Shown piece by piece: positions 23,073 to 34,210 of a stretch of DNA of 64,000 bases. The position numbers were made by a program, and so were the translations under genes. Location of the stretch: the NCBI GenBank assembly GCA_016946835.1, contig JACVTC010000085.1:62001-126000 (forward strand), written 5' to 3'. The notes below the pieces were generated by a model. The model did no database searches. It saw nothing but the letters and a program-made list of their open reading frames with translations, and was not told the DNA's origin. The DNA is from Neocallimastix lanati (nom. inval.). Taxonomy: Eukaryota > Neocallimastigomycota > Neocallimastigomycetes > Neocallimastigales > Neocallimastigaceae. Position 1 is the first letter of the stretch. Each line of letters begins with the position of its first letter.

Positions 23073-23535
23073 CTAAACGAGAAAACAAAAAGGTAAGTAT
23101 TTCTTATTAAATTCTTTCACAATGTTTCCTTTATTAATCTTCATAGATTTAATTTCATTAATAATATAATCAGGATCTTTTTCTAATTTATACGTTTTTA
23201 GCAATACATCTCTCTTTTGTTCAAGGGTTAGGATAAATAGAGTCTCCGTTAGCATCCTTAGTTACTAATGCTTGGATACTTTTGGAACCTTGGCCTTTCA
23301 CCTTCATACGGCACCAATCATAAATATCAGTAGGACTAGTTATTTTTTGCATTCTAGTCCATGTTACGAATTGGTCGTACCAATGCTCTACATCATGTTC
23401 CTTCTCTGTAACATTAATTATGGCTTGCAAGGTCATGAAGCGTTGTTGTAAGAGCATCACCTCATTAAATTCCAACATTTTTCGTTTATTTTTAATTTCA
23501 ATAAGTTTTTCAAAAATTTCTTCAACGGATGTCAA
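23073..23535 (-). pseudogene. gag-like relic
   Basis: Reverse-strand reading starting MTSVEEIFEKLIEIKNKRKML (104 codons, 23,221-23,535), then a frame change to KRDVLLKTYKLEKDPDYIINEIKSMKINKGNIVKEFNKKYLPF. The second half has the spacing of retroelement gag (…IVKEFNKKYLPF). No zinc knuckle or pol follows. Composition is GC-richer than its flanks. Positions 23,536-24,689 are mostly AT-rich; 23,712-23,930 is GC-richer but gives no convincing product. Confidence 0.4.
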
Positions 23536-24689
23536 TTTAATATTTATTAAGGTTTAAAAAAAAATTTTTTTTAATAATAATCCACTATAGTTCAATGTAG
23601 ACTATTTGTAAGGTGATTTAATAATACTTTATGTAAATTTTATTATATCTTAAATTTAGAATAATATTTTTATTTTTAAAATTCAATATATTCACTATAA
23701 TAATATATTTAATGATAATTATTGTGGTGTTGTTATTAGCACCAATTCCGACCAAAGTAACTATAATAGACGTATTGATTAGGGTCTTTCGCACAATAAT
23801 AACGGTTCTGTCACCTTATTCACACGATCTATATTCCGTCACGTGCTTATGGATCTTGTTATTACTGCCTAATATACCCCAGGTGAGAATCAACACGACT
23901 TGTCTATGCTGAGATACCTTGTTAATTAGTTTCTAATAAGAAAAGTATATTTCTATTAGCAACGCTACAATAAAAAAATTTTTTTTTTTTTTAATAATAT
24001 ATATTAAAATATATTTATATATAATACTATTTAATCAATTCTTTTAATAAAATTATATAAATATATATACAATATATTTATATATATAATACGATTTAAT
24101 CAATTTTGTTATAAGATTATATAACTATATATTAGGATATATTCATTATTAGATCATTTTATAAATCATATGATAATTAATCGAGTGATTAATTAATTAT
24201 TAATAAAATAATTTATTAATAATTAAGGTTTTTATTTTCATTTCATATCACAATAGTAATAAAATATTTCTATATTCTGTTTCACTCCAGAAATAGAAAT
24301 ATAATACACTTAACTATAATAATATATAAATGTGTTTTATTATGTTTAATATAATAACTTTATTTTTTAAAATTAATAATTTTATAATAATTGTTGAGTA
24401 TAAGTATTGTTGTTATAATTTTATTTATTAATCTGTAATTTTTCAAATAAGAAACCATTATTTGAAATATTAGAAATATTATATTATTAATACTAGTTTT
24501 TTCAAAAAAGAACAAAGCTTAAATATTTAAAGAAATTATATGTATTTATATAAAATTATTTATTAAAAGTATTAGTTTTTTATTCACTAACTTATAACCT
24601 TTTTTATTGGATAAAAATATACTAATTAATATATTATTTTTGAAAATTACTATTTTAAGTTATTTAAATATTTATTATATTTTTTAGTT

Positions 24690-24905
24690 TTCGAAATGTA
24701 AAAGGCTTAGCCAATCAGCTATATCATTTGTTTTGTCTTTTATATGTACTCCTTTTACTTTATATTCTAATAGTCTTTCAATATATTTTTTTCTTCGATT
24801 GTCCACAACTTTCTGTGAGTTTCCATTTAGAATTTCTTTAGAAGCACTATTATCAGTTAAACATATGATTGGGTACTTTGTATTTTTTTTATTTATAAAG
24901 TTCTT
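24690..24905 (-). pseudogene. RNase H domain relic
   Basis: Reverse-strand reading without stops: KYPIICLTDNSASKEILNG, then KKYIERLLEYKVKGVHIKD and NDIADWLSLLHF. TDN and the later VHIK...N.IADWLS are the two conserved blocks of retroelement RNase H. About 65 residues remain. The element class is not clear; no RT is seen upstream. Confidence 0.6.
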
Positions 24906-25259
24906 TTATAAATAACAATAGTTTTCTGTGACTTCCTATGCGAAGTGGCTTAATCAACCACTAATTCGTAATACTTGTGTATTCTATTTTATTTGACAAT
25001 CGGGGAAGATAATATATTTTTTTCTTCACAGCTAATTAAGTTAGCATTATTAATAAGAAACTAATATCATTCCTTCCTTCTATTAATTAAATTTATTTAA
25101 TTAATACTAACAGTCGAATACTTTAGTGTTATTGCATGAGAGCTACGGGAATTTATCACCTAAAACTATAAAACAATTTATTTAAGAATTCTACAATAAT
25201 CAAAATATTTTTTATTCAAGTATTAAATTTAATTCTATAGTACCTTTATATCCATTTCT

Positions 25260-25410
25260 CTCTTGAATTATTCTCTTGAATTACTCTTTTAGACTACTCT
25301 CTTGGATTACACTCTTGGATTACACTCTTGGATTACACTCTTGGATTACACTCTTGGATTTCACTCTTAGATTATACTCTTGGATTACATTCTTGGATTA
25401 CATTTTGAGT
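25260..25410 (+). repeat. 13-bp minisatellite
   Basis: About ten copies of ACTCTTGGATTAC, the first and last ones degenerate. It lies about 50 bp before the gag of G5, in the element leader or just outside it. Confidence 0.85.
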
Positions 25411-25458
25411 TATATATTTTATATCAACATTTTAAAATTAAATCTTGCAACATTAAAA

Positions 25459-26240
25459 TATGGAAGAACATACTAATTTTTATGATGCCGCTTCTTTAAA
25501 AGATGGTTTCTAATCGTAAATACATAAGGATTTCTTGCAAAAATGGAACTTGCTTTTCAATTGTACCCTGAACTTTTTCAACATGACGAAGATTAAATTG
25601 TCTATATTATATCAAGATTATACGGTAATGCTATGAATTGGGCAGCTTCACTCATTGAAAACCATGACCCTTGTCTTAGAAACTATCAATCCTTCATTAA
25701 TAAAATCAAAGCTTTTTATGGAAATTTTGATGCTACCTTTACTGCTAACCAGAAACTCAGAATCCTTAAGCAAAAACATTTAAGCAAAATCAGTAAGTAT
25801 ATTATAGAATTTAATAAGTATGCTGATGGCTCTTCATGGAATGAATCTGCAAAAATGGATGCTTTCCTAGATGGACTTCATGATCAAATTGTTACCAGAA
25901 TTTTTGAAATGTTCCCAGGACCTCAATCTCTCTTTGAACTTCAATCTATAGCTTCTCGTATTGACTTTAGACTCTCTACCCATAAACAATTCTTTAGACT
26001 TAATAATTATAATTTTCAATGAGTTCTCGTTCAATAATAAACCAAATTCAACCAATTCTTTCAATCCATGTTCTAGACGAACTCATGAACCTTTAACACC
26101 TGAAGAAAAAGAGAGAAGAAGAAATGAAAATCTCTGCTTATATTGTGGCTCTTCAGAACATCAAGTCTTAAATTGTCCTTTAAAGAATAAAACTACTAAT
26201 ACAAATAATCAATCTTCAAATAATAATAGTACTCTTTTTT
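25459..26240 (+). pseudogene. gag: gypsy G5 gag
   Basis: Starts MEEHTNFYDAASLKDGF with an early stop, then LAKMELAFQLYPELFQHDE and, from 25,633, MNWAASLIENHDPCLRNYQSFINKIKAFYG, ILKQKHLSKISKYIIEFNKYA and FPGPQSLFELQSIASRID. After a frame change the PLTPEEKERRRNENLCLYCGSSEHQVLNC segment gives an intact CCHC knuckle. It is closely related to G4 (39,674), which shares FPGPQSL and the knuckle. Confidence 0.85.
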
Positions 26241-27300
26241 CATATCCTGTATTTAAACCAAAATCTAGACCTAGACTCTCTGATGATACCTCTTTGAATG
26301 TTCCTATTACTGAATTTTCCTTAGAAACTATAAATTCCTCTTGCAAAGCTAAATTACTTCTTGATTCAGGCTCTCTTTAACCTTATTGACATTTATTTTG
26401 TTAAAGAAAATAATATTCCTTTTCATTCCGACTCTTCAATCCCTTTGGGAAAACTTATCCTATTACATTAAAATACAAAAATCACATATCAAATTTGTAA
26501 AACAGAATTTTATATTGTTGATCTTCCTTTTTATTGTGGTATACTTGGTATCGAATGGCTTACTACTCATAATCCATTAATTGATTTTCAAAATAATGAA
26601 ATCACTTTCAATTCAAATTATTGCCTTTCAAATTGTTTAACTCTTTCAAATTCTTTCATTGTAAATTCTAATAAAATAAATTCTCAAGAAACTCGTATTC
26701 CTTCATATACTCATACTAATAATTCTAATTCTCATTCAAATAATATAATTCCTTGCAATTCTTTAATTAATGAAAAATCTTGTAATCATACTTTTTTTCT
26801 AAATCCTCAAAATCTAATAATTCTTTTATCATTCCTGTTAAAATATCAAAATCTGATTCTTTTCATAGTAAAATTAATAAATCCTTTAATACAATCAACT
26901 CCATTCTTAATAAATATTTTCATAGTCAAAATTCTAAATCTTTAAATAATTCTAATTTTCCGAAGGAGAGGATGAACTCCGTTGTTAAACTAAATTCAAA
27001 TTTTCATGGAAACTTTATTAAAATTAATCAAAATTCAAAATCTTTTGAAAATTTTATTTCAAATAGTCAAAATTTTTCTTCCACTAATCCAAGTAATCAA
27101 ACATTCAATTTTTATTTATTATTTCAAATTAAAAAGAAAAATATAAATCACTATTTATTTCTTGTAATCCATAATTCAAACATTGCAAAAGTTAAGAAAA
27201 AACATTATCACATTAAAATATTTAAATATGATACTTTTCTTCCGTATAAAGATAAACCTCCCGAAAACTACAATTCACTACCTTATACTTTTTTCAAATA
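26241..27300 (+). pseudogene. gypsy G5 protease and degraded remainder
   Basis: Protease with intact LLLDSGS (active-site Asp-Ser-Gly) near 26,355, a shift near 26,378, and the family's second block LGIEWLTTHNPLIDF (26,548-26,592). Instead of RT, a Ser/Asn-rich decayed stretch follows. At 26,965 ERMNSVVKLNSNFHGNF resembles the integrase block ERVNSVIEQYIRCYVNFYGS of G4, so RT, RNase H and most of integrase are deleted. A 109-codon open tail ends at 27,301. Positions 27,302-27,638 are AT-rich. Confidence 0.7.
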
Positions 27301-27673
27301 ATCAATAATTTTAATATTAATATATATTTAATTTTTATTAATAATCTAATATTATTATAGTTTAGTTTTAGTTATAATTTAGTTTAATTCATTATTATTA
27401 TTATAATTATTTTTATCAATATTTTTCATGTATCTCATTGAACTGTATTTTTTATACTTAAATTTTAAATCAAAATATTCATGTATTATTATTAAGTAAT
27501 GTATGATTTTTAAAATAATTTTTTATAGTATTTTCATAATAGTTTTAAATATATTATTAATCTTAGTATAGTTATTTTAGTTATAGTTTAAATTTAAATT
27601 TAAGATTCGTCTGGCATCCGAATCCTTGAGGAGGACCATGTAACGAATCCTAAAATTTCAGAAAAAGAAATCT

Positions 27674-27726
27674 TGGCATAGTGGCTAGAGCTATGACCAT
27701 GAATCAAACTACTTGGGTTCGATTCA
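27674..27726 (+). promoter_or_regulatory. tRNA-like A and B boxes inside LTR
   Basis: TGGCATAGTGG (27,674-27,684) fits the Pol III A box and GGTTCGATTCA (27,716-27,726) fits the B box. The spacing is tRNA-like, but acceptor and T-stem pairing fail, so it is not a tRNA gene. A related sequence with GAGTTCGACTC is at 38,610-38,640. Confidence 0.55.
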
Positions 27727-27950
27727 AACTCAAAGCAAATTTTAATAATTTTTATTTTCATTTTCTAGATATTTCTTTCTGTAATTTCTTTAAGAATTTT
27801 ATAGAAATTCTTAACAGTTAAAATTATATTTTATTCTATTTTATTCCTTCTTTTTATTAGTTTCTATTTTTGTGGTTAAAATCGGTTTTAAACGAATTTT
27901 CCACAATTCTATAATTTTTCAAAATCATGAAAACTGTTTTTCCGAAAAAA

Positions 27951-27960
27951 GTATAAATAG
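27951..27960 (+). promoter_or_regulatory. TATA box of G5 LTR
   Basis: GTATAAATAG in a GC-richer part of the LTR, well placed for Pol II transcription to start about 30 bp downstream. Confidence 0.6.
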
Positions 27961-28479
27961 GTATGAATTTTCACTTGAAAATATTTCTCTTCGTGCTTTT
28001 ATCGTAGTTTATTATTATTAGTAATATAACATCTTTCTACTAAAACAATTTTTAATAAATAATTTAATAAATAAATAAATAAAATAATAAATACAAAACC
28101 AATATTACTAATATTTCAGCACCGACCTTCCTAACAACCAAGGAATCAAGTGCTCCTATATTAATATCTTGTATTTACTAATTCTTGTGTTTGGTTTTCC
28201 TATTCTAAGTGTCCTTTTAGTATTGGAACACTCAGGTTTCCGTTACAATTATAGATATTTAATTTATATAAAAATTGAATTTTTTTTTACAAAAATAAAA
28301 AAAAATATAAAAAAAAAAAAATTAAAATAAAAAAAAAATATAAAAACATTTAAAAAAAAAATATAAATAAAAGCGTTATTTTAAAAATTAAAGTCAGGTA
28401 ATACATAAAATAAATATTTATATATAAATAAATTATTTTAACTAATTTTAATTTTAATATTAATTTTATTTAGATTAAA

Positions 28480-28986
28480 ATGAAGTTCTTAAGCTTAATT
28501 GTAGGTCTTGTTTGTTTATTGAATCTTGTATATTCATTCACAATCGATATTACTGATGATATTAAAGACACTAATATCACTTTACCTGAAAATATATTTG
28601 ATATAATCGACAATTTCGGTGAAGATTTAAACGATTGCTACTAATATAAAAAATGAAGATATTATTGTCGATACAAGTAATTTAAATATTCCTAAACCAA
28701 TAAAAAAAATTATTTCTGTAATTGACGACAATGTAATGAAATTGGAAGATAATGAATTAACCCTCAATTACTTCATATTATTCACAATTGGAAATCAAAA
28801 TGTAAAAGGTCAAACCGAAACTTCTCTTGATAAAAGGATGCAAGATAAAGAAATATGTAACATCAAAGGAGCTGTAGGTGGGGCTGCTGGATGCTTTATA
28901 GGATTTATTGGTTTAGGACCTGCTGGTTGTTTATGGTTGCTGGTGCTGGACTTAAGGCAATAACATGTAAAGTACTTTACGGATAA
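28480..28986 (+). pseudogene. S2, secreted prepropeptide, frameshifted
   Basis: Starts MKFLSLIVGLVCLLNLVYS, a clear signal peptide, then an acidic pro-region (FTIDITDDIKDTNIT). The first frame stops at 28,644; coding continues in the next frame from about 28,631 through more acidic sequence to a TSLDKR site (about 28,820-28,837), a Lys-Arg processing site of kexin type. The following segment is Gly-rich and hydrophobic with spaced Cys (EIC, AAGC, GPAGC). A second frame change near 28,930 is inferred because the other frame ends with a Cys and small-residue pattern like that of S3. It is paralogous to S3, same strand, 1.5 kb apart. It may have been an antimicrobial or signalling peptide; function unknown. 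Confidence 0.75.
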
Positions 28987-29320
28987 TCTAAAATTAAATA
29001 AAGTAAACAAATAATTATAAAACATAAAAGTATAAAAATTAAAAATTAAAAAAAAAAAATAAATAAATAAATAATAATAAAATAATGAAGTGTAAAAACT
29101 TTATAAAATTAATAATTATAAAATATTATAATGTAAAAAGTAAATAAAATAAATAAATATAAAAAATTGTTATGTAAAAACTAAATAAAATAAAAAATAC
29201 ATAATTATAAGATATTGTTGTGTAAAAAACTAAAAAAAATAAATAAATAATTATAAATATTGTTACGTAAAAGCTAAATAAAACAAATAATTAATTATAA
29301 AACTTTGTTGTGTGTTTAAC
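28987..29320 (+). repeat. tandem repeat downstream of S2
   Basis: Four to five degenerate copies of a roughly 55-60-bp unit containing TAATTATAAAATATTGTT and GTAAAAACTAAATAAAATAA. The rest of 29,321-30,016 is AT-rich without visible features. Confidence 0.6.
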
Positions 29321-30016
29321 TAAACCTAGAATTACTAAAACCATTGCTATGGTTAAATATTATCACATTGTTATATTGAAAAAGAAATATAATGTGGATT
29401 TTCTATAAAAAAAAAAATAAAAATTATATGTGTATAACAACATATATTAAGACTTAATTTCAAATATATAAATTAATTAAATGAAATTATATTGATTATA
29501 CGGAATTTTTATAAAATAATTCATATTAAATAACGATATTACATATATTTCTAATTATATATTGAATATTATAAAATATAGTTATATATGATTTAAATAT
29601 TTATTATTCAATATAATTGGTTCATTTAAAATTATTTGTTTTTTTTTTAATATTTACGTTGTAACAATATAGTATTAATTTTATTAATTAAAATTATTCT
29701 TTTGTAATAATTTAATATATCCTTATTTTAGAGTATAATGTAATATATGGTAAATAGTTTTATATATATATTTGTTAATTAGAATGATACATGAATAATT
29801 CAAGGATATTTATAAATATCGTATAATATTTTCTTATATAAAATAAAAAACAAGCGCATAAATAAAATTAAAAAAAATAAAAATAAATAAATAAAATAAA
29901 ATAAAATTTAAAAAATAATAAATAAAATTAAAAGAGTAATCATAAAAAAAAAAAAAAATACGAAATAAAGTAAGTATTATTATTATATATTAAATAATAA
30001 TCGAAATTATAATGGA

Positions 30017-30607
30017 ATGAATTATATTAAACATATAATTATTTTTTTATATATATTCAATAACAGAAAATTAAATGAAACTTCTATTATTTTGCAGTTT
30101 ATATTCTTGTTTTTCCAAACAATATTTTCATATGAAATTAATGTTTTAAAAACCGACTTCCAAGATTACAATACTACTTTGTCTGACAATACATTATCAT
30201 TAATGAATGACTATTCAAAGGATATTATTTCATTCGAAGTAAAAGAAAATTCTATCACTTTAAAATTTAATAGTGATATGAAAGACGAATTAGTTCAAGT
30301 ATTTGATTTAATTGACGATGAAGTAATTAAATGTATTAATGAAAATGAAATAAAAGTCAATTTATCTTAACTCTTATCATATTATTATAAAGAAACAGAT
30401 GAAATGGAAAATAAAAACGTTTCAAATGATAGTACTACTTTGGCTAAGCGACAAACCTTTGACGAATGTATGGCCGAAAATATGGCATTTTTCGGTGCTA
30501 GTTGTGTAGGTGGATTGATTCTCGGTCCAGCAGGCGTAGGAAGTTGTGCTGGAGGAGGATTATTTTTCATGGGTGGATCAGTTTATTGTGCAGTAAACCA
30601 TGGTTAA
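30017..30607 (+). pseudogene. S3, secreted prepropeptide paralogue of S2
   Basis: Open from 30,017 to an in-frame TAA at 30,370, then in the same frame to TAA at 30,607. The hydrophobic segment (ILQFIFLFFQTIFS) is followed by an acidic pro-region aligned with S2 (NTTLSDNTLSLMNDYSKD). A better signal-peptide start, MKLLLFCSLYSC, lies at 30,075 in another frame, so one shift in the leader is likely. The pro-region ends TTLAKR (Lys-Arg site). After it come 51 residues with Cys at 6, 18, 32 and 46 and about a quarter Gly (GGLILGPAG, CAGGGLFFMGG). The C-terminal module is intact here. Family not recognised. Confidence 0.75.
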
Positions 30608-31454
30608 TAAGAATGTTCAAATAAAAAAAAATGATTTTAAAACATTATAGCTAGTATAAAATAACAAATTATATATATATATAATGTAAATTATTATATA
30701 GCAAAAAATTACTACTGTAGCTAAAAAAAAAATAAAAATAAAAAAATAAAAAATAAAAATATTGCAAAAAGTAATAAAGCAATAGGGAAGGATAGCATAT
30801 TAATTTAAATTATTAATAAAAAATGTAATAAAACTAATTATTATGTAGTTACAAAAAATAATAATAATAATAAATAAATATATATGCGTCAAATTTAATT
30901 ATTAATTTATTTATTTATTTATTTATATAAATATTTATTTAATTATTATATATATATTTTTTAATACTAGGTTATAAGAATAAAATGAAAAAAAAATTAA
31001 ATATTAAAATTTATTATTTTCTTATAATTTTTAATTTTTTTTTATTTATTTGATTAAAATATTTAGTTTCATTCAAAATTATTTTGAATTTACTTTTCTT
31101 TATTTAGGGATAGTAAATTATTTTAAAATTTTAAATGGTTGAAATAAATACATTATATGATAAATAAGGGAGAAATAAATTTCTTAATAGAATAATTTAA
31201 AATTTTGTATTTTTGTGGCTTATATATATATATATTTTTTGTTAAACAGATAATTAAAATTGATTTTTTATATATTTAAATTGTTAATAATTAAAATAAA
31301 CTCATTTATTATATTTAATTATTTATTATTTATAGGTTTCTTTTATATTATTTATATTAATTGGTCAAATCTGCTTTTGTTTATTATGTTAACAATATAA
31401 TATATATATTATAATATAAAAAATACTGTTTGTTAAAATACTCCTGTTTACAAC
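30608..31454. other. AT-rich intergenic stretch
   Basis: Between S3 and MULE2: AT-rich with simple repeats (TTTATTTATTTA near 30,905-30,930, TATATA runs) and no coding signal. Confidence 0.6.
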
Positions 31455-32132
31455 GGGGAGTGTGCATTTCGAAAATTTTTTTTACATAAATTTGTATTTT
31501 GTTGTATGGCTTAAATATTTTTAATTTTAAGCCACCTAATTTTATTAAAATTTTAATGAATAATAATTAATTAATTATATAAATAAAATTACAATTCTCA
31601 AAAATTTTCAAACACGTAATCTTATGTGAGGCGTATATCTAATTGTATCATAGGTTTGTGGCTTTTTTCTACAATTTTTAAAAAGCCATATATTCACAAT
31701 ATGGCGTGAATAATAATTGTGGTGATATTTTATGACGTAAATTTATAAGCCACTAAGAATTTGGCGAAATTCAACTGGACGAAATTCAACTTTTGGCGAA
31801 ATACAACTACAACACTTCAATAAATAATAATTAGGTTAGGTATTTCTATTTAACATTAAAAAATAAAATAAAAATAAATAAAAATTTATTTTTTAAGCAT
31901 AAAAAAAACAAAAAATAAAATAAAATTAAAAATAAAAAAATAAAAATAAAAATAAATAAATAAAATAGTAAATAAAGAAATAATAAATAATTAATAATTA
32001 AATAATAATTATTTTAATAATTATATAATTAATTAAAAAAAGGTTAATTATTTTAAATATTAAAAAAAAAAAGTTTCAAAGCATTTAAAAGTATATTTAT
32101 TAAAATATTTTATTGAAAAATTTTAATTATCA

Positions 32133-33565
32133 ATGGAAGACAATATAGAAATTGAAATAATAGGTGAAACAAATAAAGGAAATGAACAAATTATTATTAA
32201 TAATAAACACAAATTTAATTTTTCATTTCAAAGGAAAGATAAATCAAAAATTTATAGATGCACTGAATATAAGACTTTAAATAAATGTAAATCTTTAATT
32301 ATTTTAAATAATAAAAAGGAGGTTTTAAAATATGAAAGTTTACATAACCATCTCGAAAAAGAAATTGATGTGTCTATATCAGTAGCAAAGCATAAAATTA
32401 AGGAAGAAATTAAGAAAAATTCAATTCCTATGGATATAAAACCTAAACATATATTTAATGCCGTTTCCCAAGAAATAGGACTTATATGTCCCGAATATAG
32501 TACAATTAGATCCCAAATAATAAGAAATATAAATAAACAATTTCCTCCAAACATAAAAAGTTTTGATGATATTCCCATTGAATCAAAATATTATAAAACG
32601 AAAAGAAATGAAAATTTTATGATATTTAAAAATACTGATCTAATAATCTTTCAATCACCATTCCAAGCATATTTATTTTCGAATTATCATAAAAATATAT
32701 TTGCGGACGGTACATTTTATGCAGCACCGAAATTTAGTTATCGGTTATTTATAACAAGAACTTATGTTGGGGAATTTAATATGTTTTATACTACTTCCAT
32801 CTCTATATTAAATAATAAAAAACAATCTACATATGAAACATTATTTAAATTAATAAAAAAAATACAAATAAATTTAGGAGTAATACATTAATTACTACAA
32901 TTAATTTTCATTGTGATTTTGAACAAGGTATATCTAATGCCGCAAAAAAAGTTTTTCCCAATATAAATATTAAATATTGTGTTTGGCATTACAAAAGATC
33001 ATTAGAAAAACAAACAAATATATTATGTTATCATGAAGTGAAGAATAATAATGATGTATATATTTATTATAAAGCTATTTCGAACTTACCGTTTATAAAC
33101 CCTAACTTTATATTTGATATTTATATTATAATAAAAAGAATTTGTCAAAAAAAGTATAATAATTTTCTACAATTTTTAGAATATTTTAATAAAAATTATT
33201 TACTTAAGTATAATGTTAATAATTGGAATTATTATGAAAATATAGAGCATTTAACAAACAATGCATCAGAATCTTATAATAGCTACTTAAATAATATATT
33301 TCCAAATAAACCTTTATTTTATAAATTAATATATATATTAAAAGAAGAAGAAAACTTATAATGATTACCAAAGGAGAACTAAAGGAACTTGGAAAAAAAA
33401 GCGAAAAATATTTAGTGCAACTGATGAAATTAAAATTTTAATTAAAAATAACAAAAATAAGGAAATAAATTTATTTTAAAATGGATGAAACAGAAATGAA
33501 TTAGTTAAATTATGGAAAGAATGTTTAATTGATTTAAACGATATAAATATTAATTTAGAATAAAT
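32133..33565 (+). pseudogene. MULE2 transposase
   Basis: The 252-codon first part differs from MULE1 at two residues only (D11G, H113Q): FLYWCH-like finger Cys43/Cys52/His71/His73 and first catalytic Asp192. The same stop and frame shift as in MULE1 follows at 32,891. HCDFEQG and CVWHYKRSLEK come next, then an open block 33,038-33,361 with HLTNNASESYNSYLN carrying the Glu. The C-terminal basic part is again in another frame and ends early with stops near 33,478 and 33,487 that MULE1 does not have. So the two copies share some lesions and differ in others. Confidence 0.85.
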
Positions 33566-34189
33566 AATTTTAATTTAAAAAAATGCTAGAAAAATACAAA
33601 TTTACTTATATTAAATTTATATTTATAATCGTTTAAATAATAATTAAATAATATTAATTTAAAAAAATGCTAGAAAAACACATATTTATTTACTCAATTT
33701 AATATTTTTAATAACATAATTTATTTTGAAAAGATTTTTATTATTTTATTAAAATTCTAATTGTTATTATTATATTTTAATAATAATTGATTCATATTGA
33801 TCAAACATTATAAATATTACTATGCAAATAATTAATTATTTTAATAGGATCAATTATTCAACTCTTATTGTTTTAATTTTTAATTCTTATATTATTTAAA
33901 TTAATATATATATATATCGTTTATGAAAATATGAATTATAAATAATTAAAATTATTTACTTTTCATTTAAATTTTTTTATTTACTATAATAAAATATAAT
34001 AATTAAAAGACATACGTTATTATAACTAAATTTTTTTTTTTTAGAAAAATAAATGAAAAAAAAATTAAAATATATAATATTCCTATATATATATAATAAT
34101 TATTACATTTTTTTTTTATTTTATTTTATTTTATTTTATATTTATTTCACCTATATACTTTATTATTTAATATTTATATATATGTTAAA

Positions 34190-34210
34190 CTTACATAATT
34201 TTTTAAACAT
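34190..34210 (-). pseudogene. S1 remnant: start codon and first codons only
   Basis: The reverse complement begins ATGTTTAAAAAATTA, the same as the first five codons of S1 (MFKKL), with the same upstream 200 bp. It then jumps to sequence that in MULE1 lies beyond the S1 3' end (about 20,610). Deletion of about 535 bp removed the S1 body. Confidence 0.8.

Larger units (their letters stand above)
27639..28247 (+). repeat. gypsy G5 LTR (609 bp)
   Basis: Begins TGTAACGAATCC just after a purine tract (TTGAGGAGGACCA) and ends TTTCCGTTACA. The terminal 7 bp are a perfect inverted repeat (TGTAACG/CGTTACA). It contains a TATA-like GTATAAATAG at 27,951-27,960 and Pol III-like boxes upstream of it. No 5' partner is seen before G5 gag. 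Confidence 0.85.

Noticed and set aside
23712-23912. 66-codon ORF with hydrophobic start, possible signal peptide
   Set aside because: Ends without typical secreted-protein features, and the reverse frames give equally protein-like scraps. Not supportable.
27667-27740. tRNA gene in G5 LTR
   Set aside because: A and B boxes fit, but acceptor and T stems do not pair.
28810-29025. 71-codon reverse ORF, Pro/Lys-rich
   Set aside because: Antisense of the S2 Gly-rich module; Pro codons mirror Gly codons. The same holds for 30,385-30,570 opposite S3.
28480-30607. Bacterial bacteriocin operon
   Set aside because: The peptide modules are bacteriocin-like in composition, but signal peptide, kexin sites and context are eukaryotic; no immunity or transporter gene nearby.
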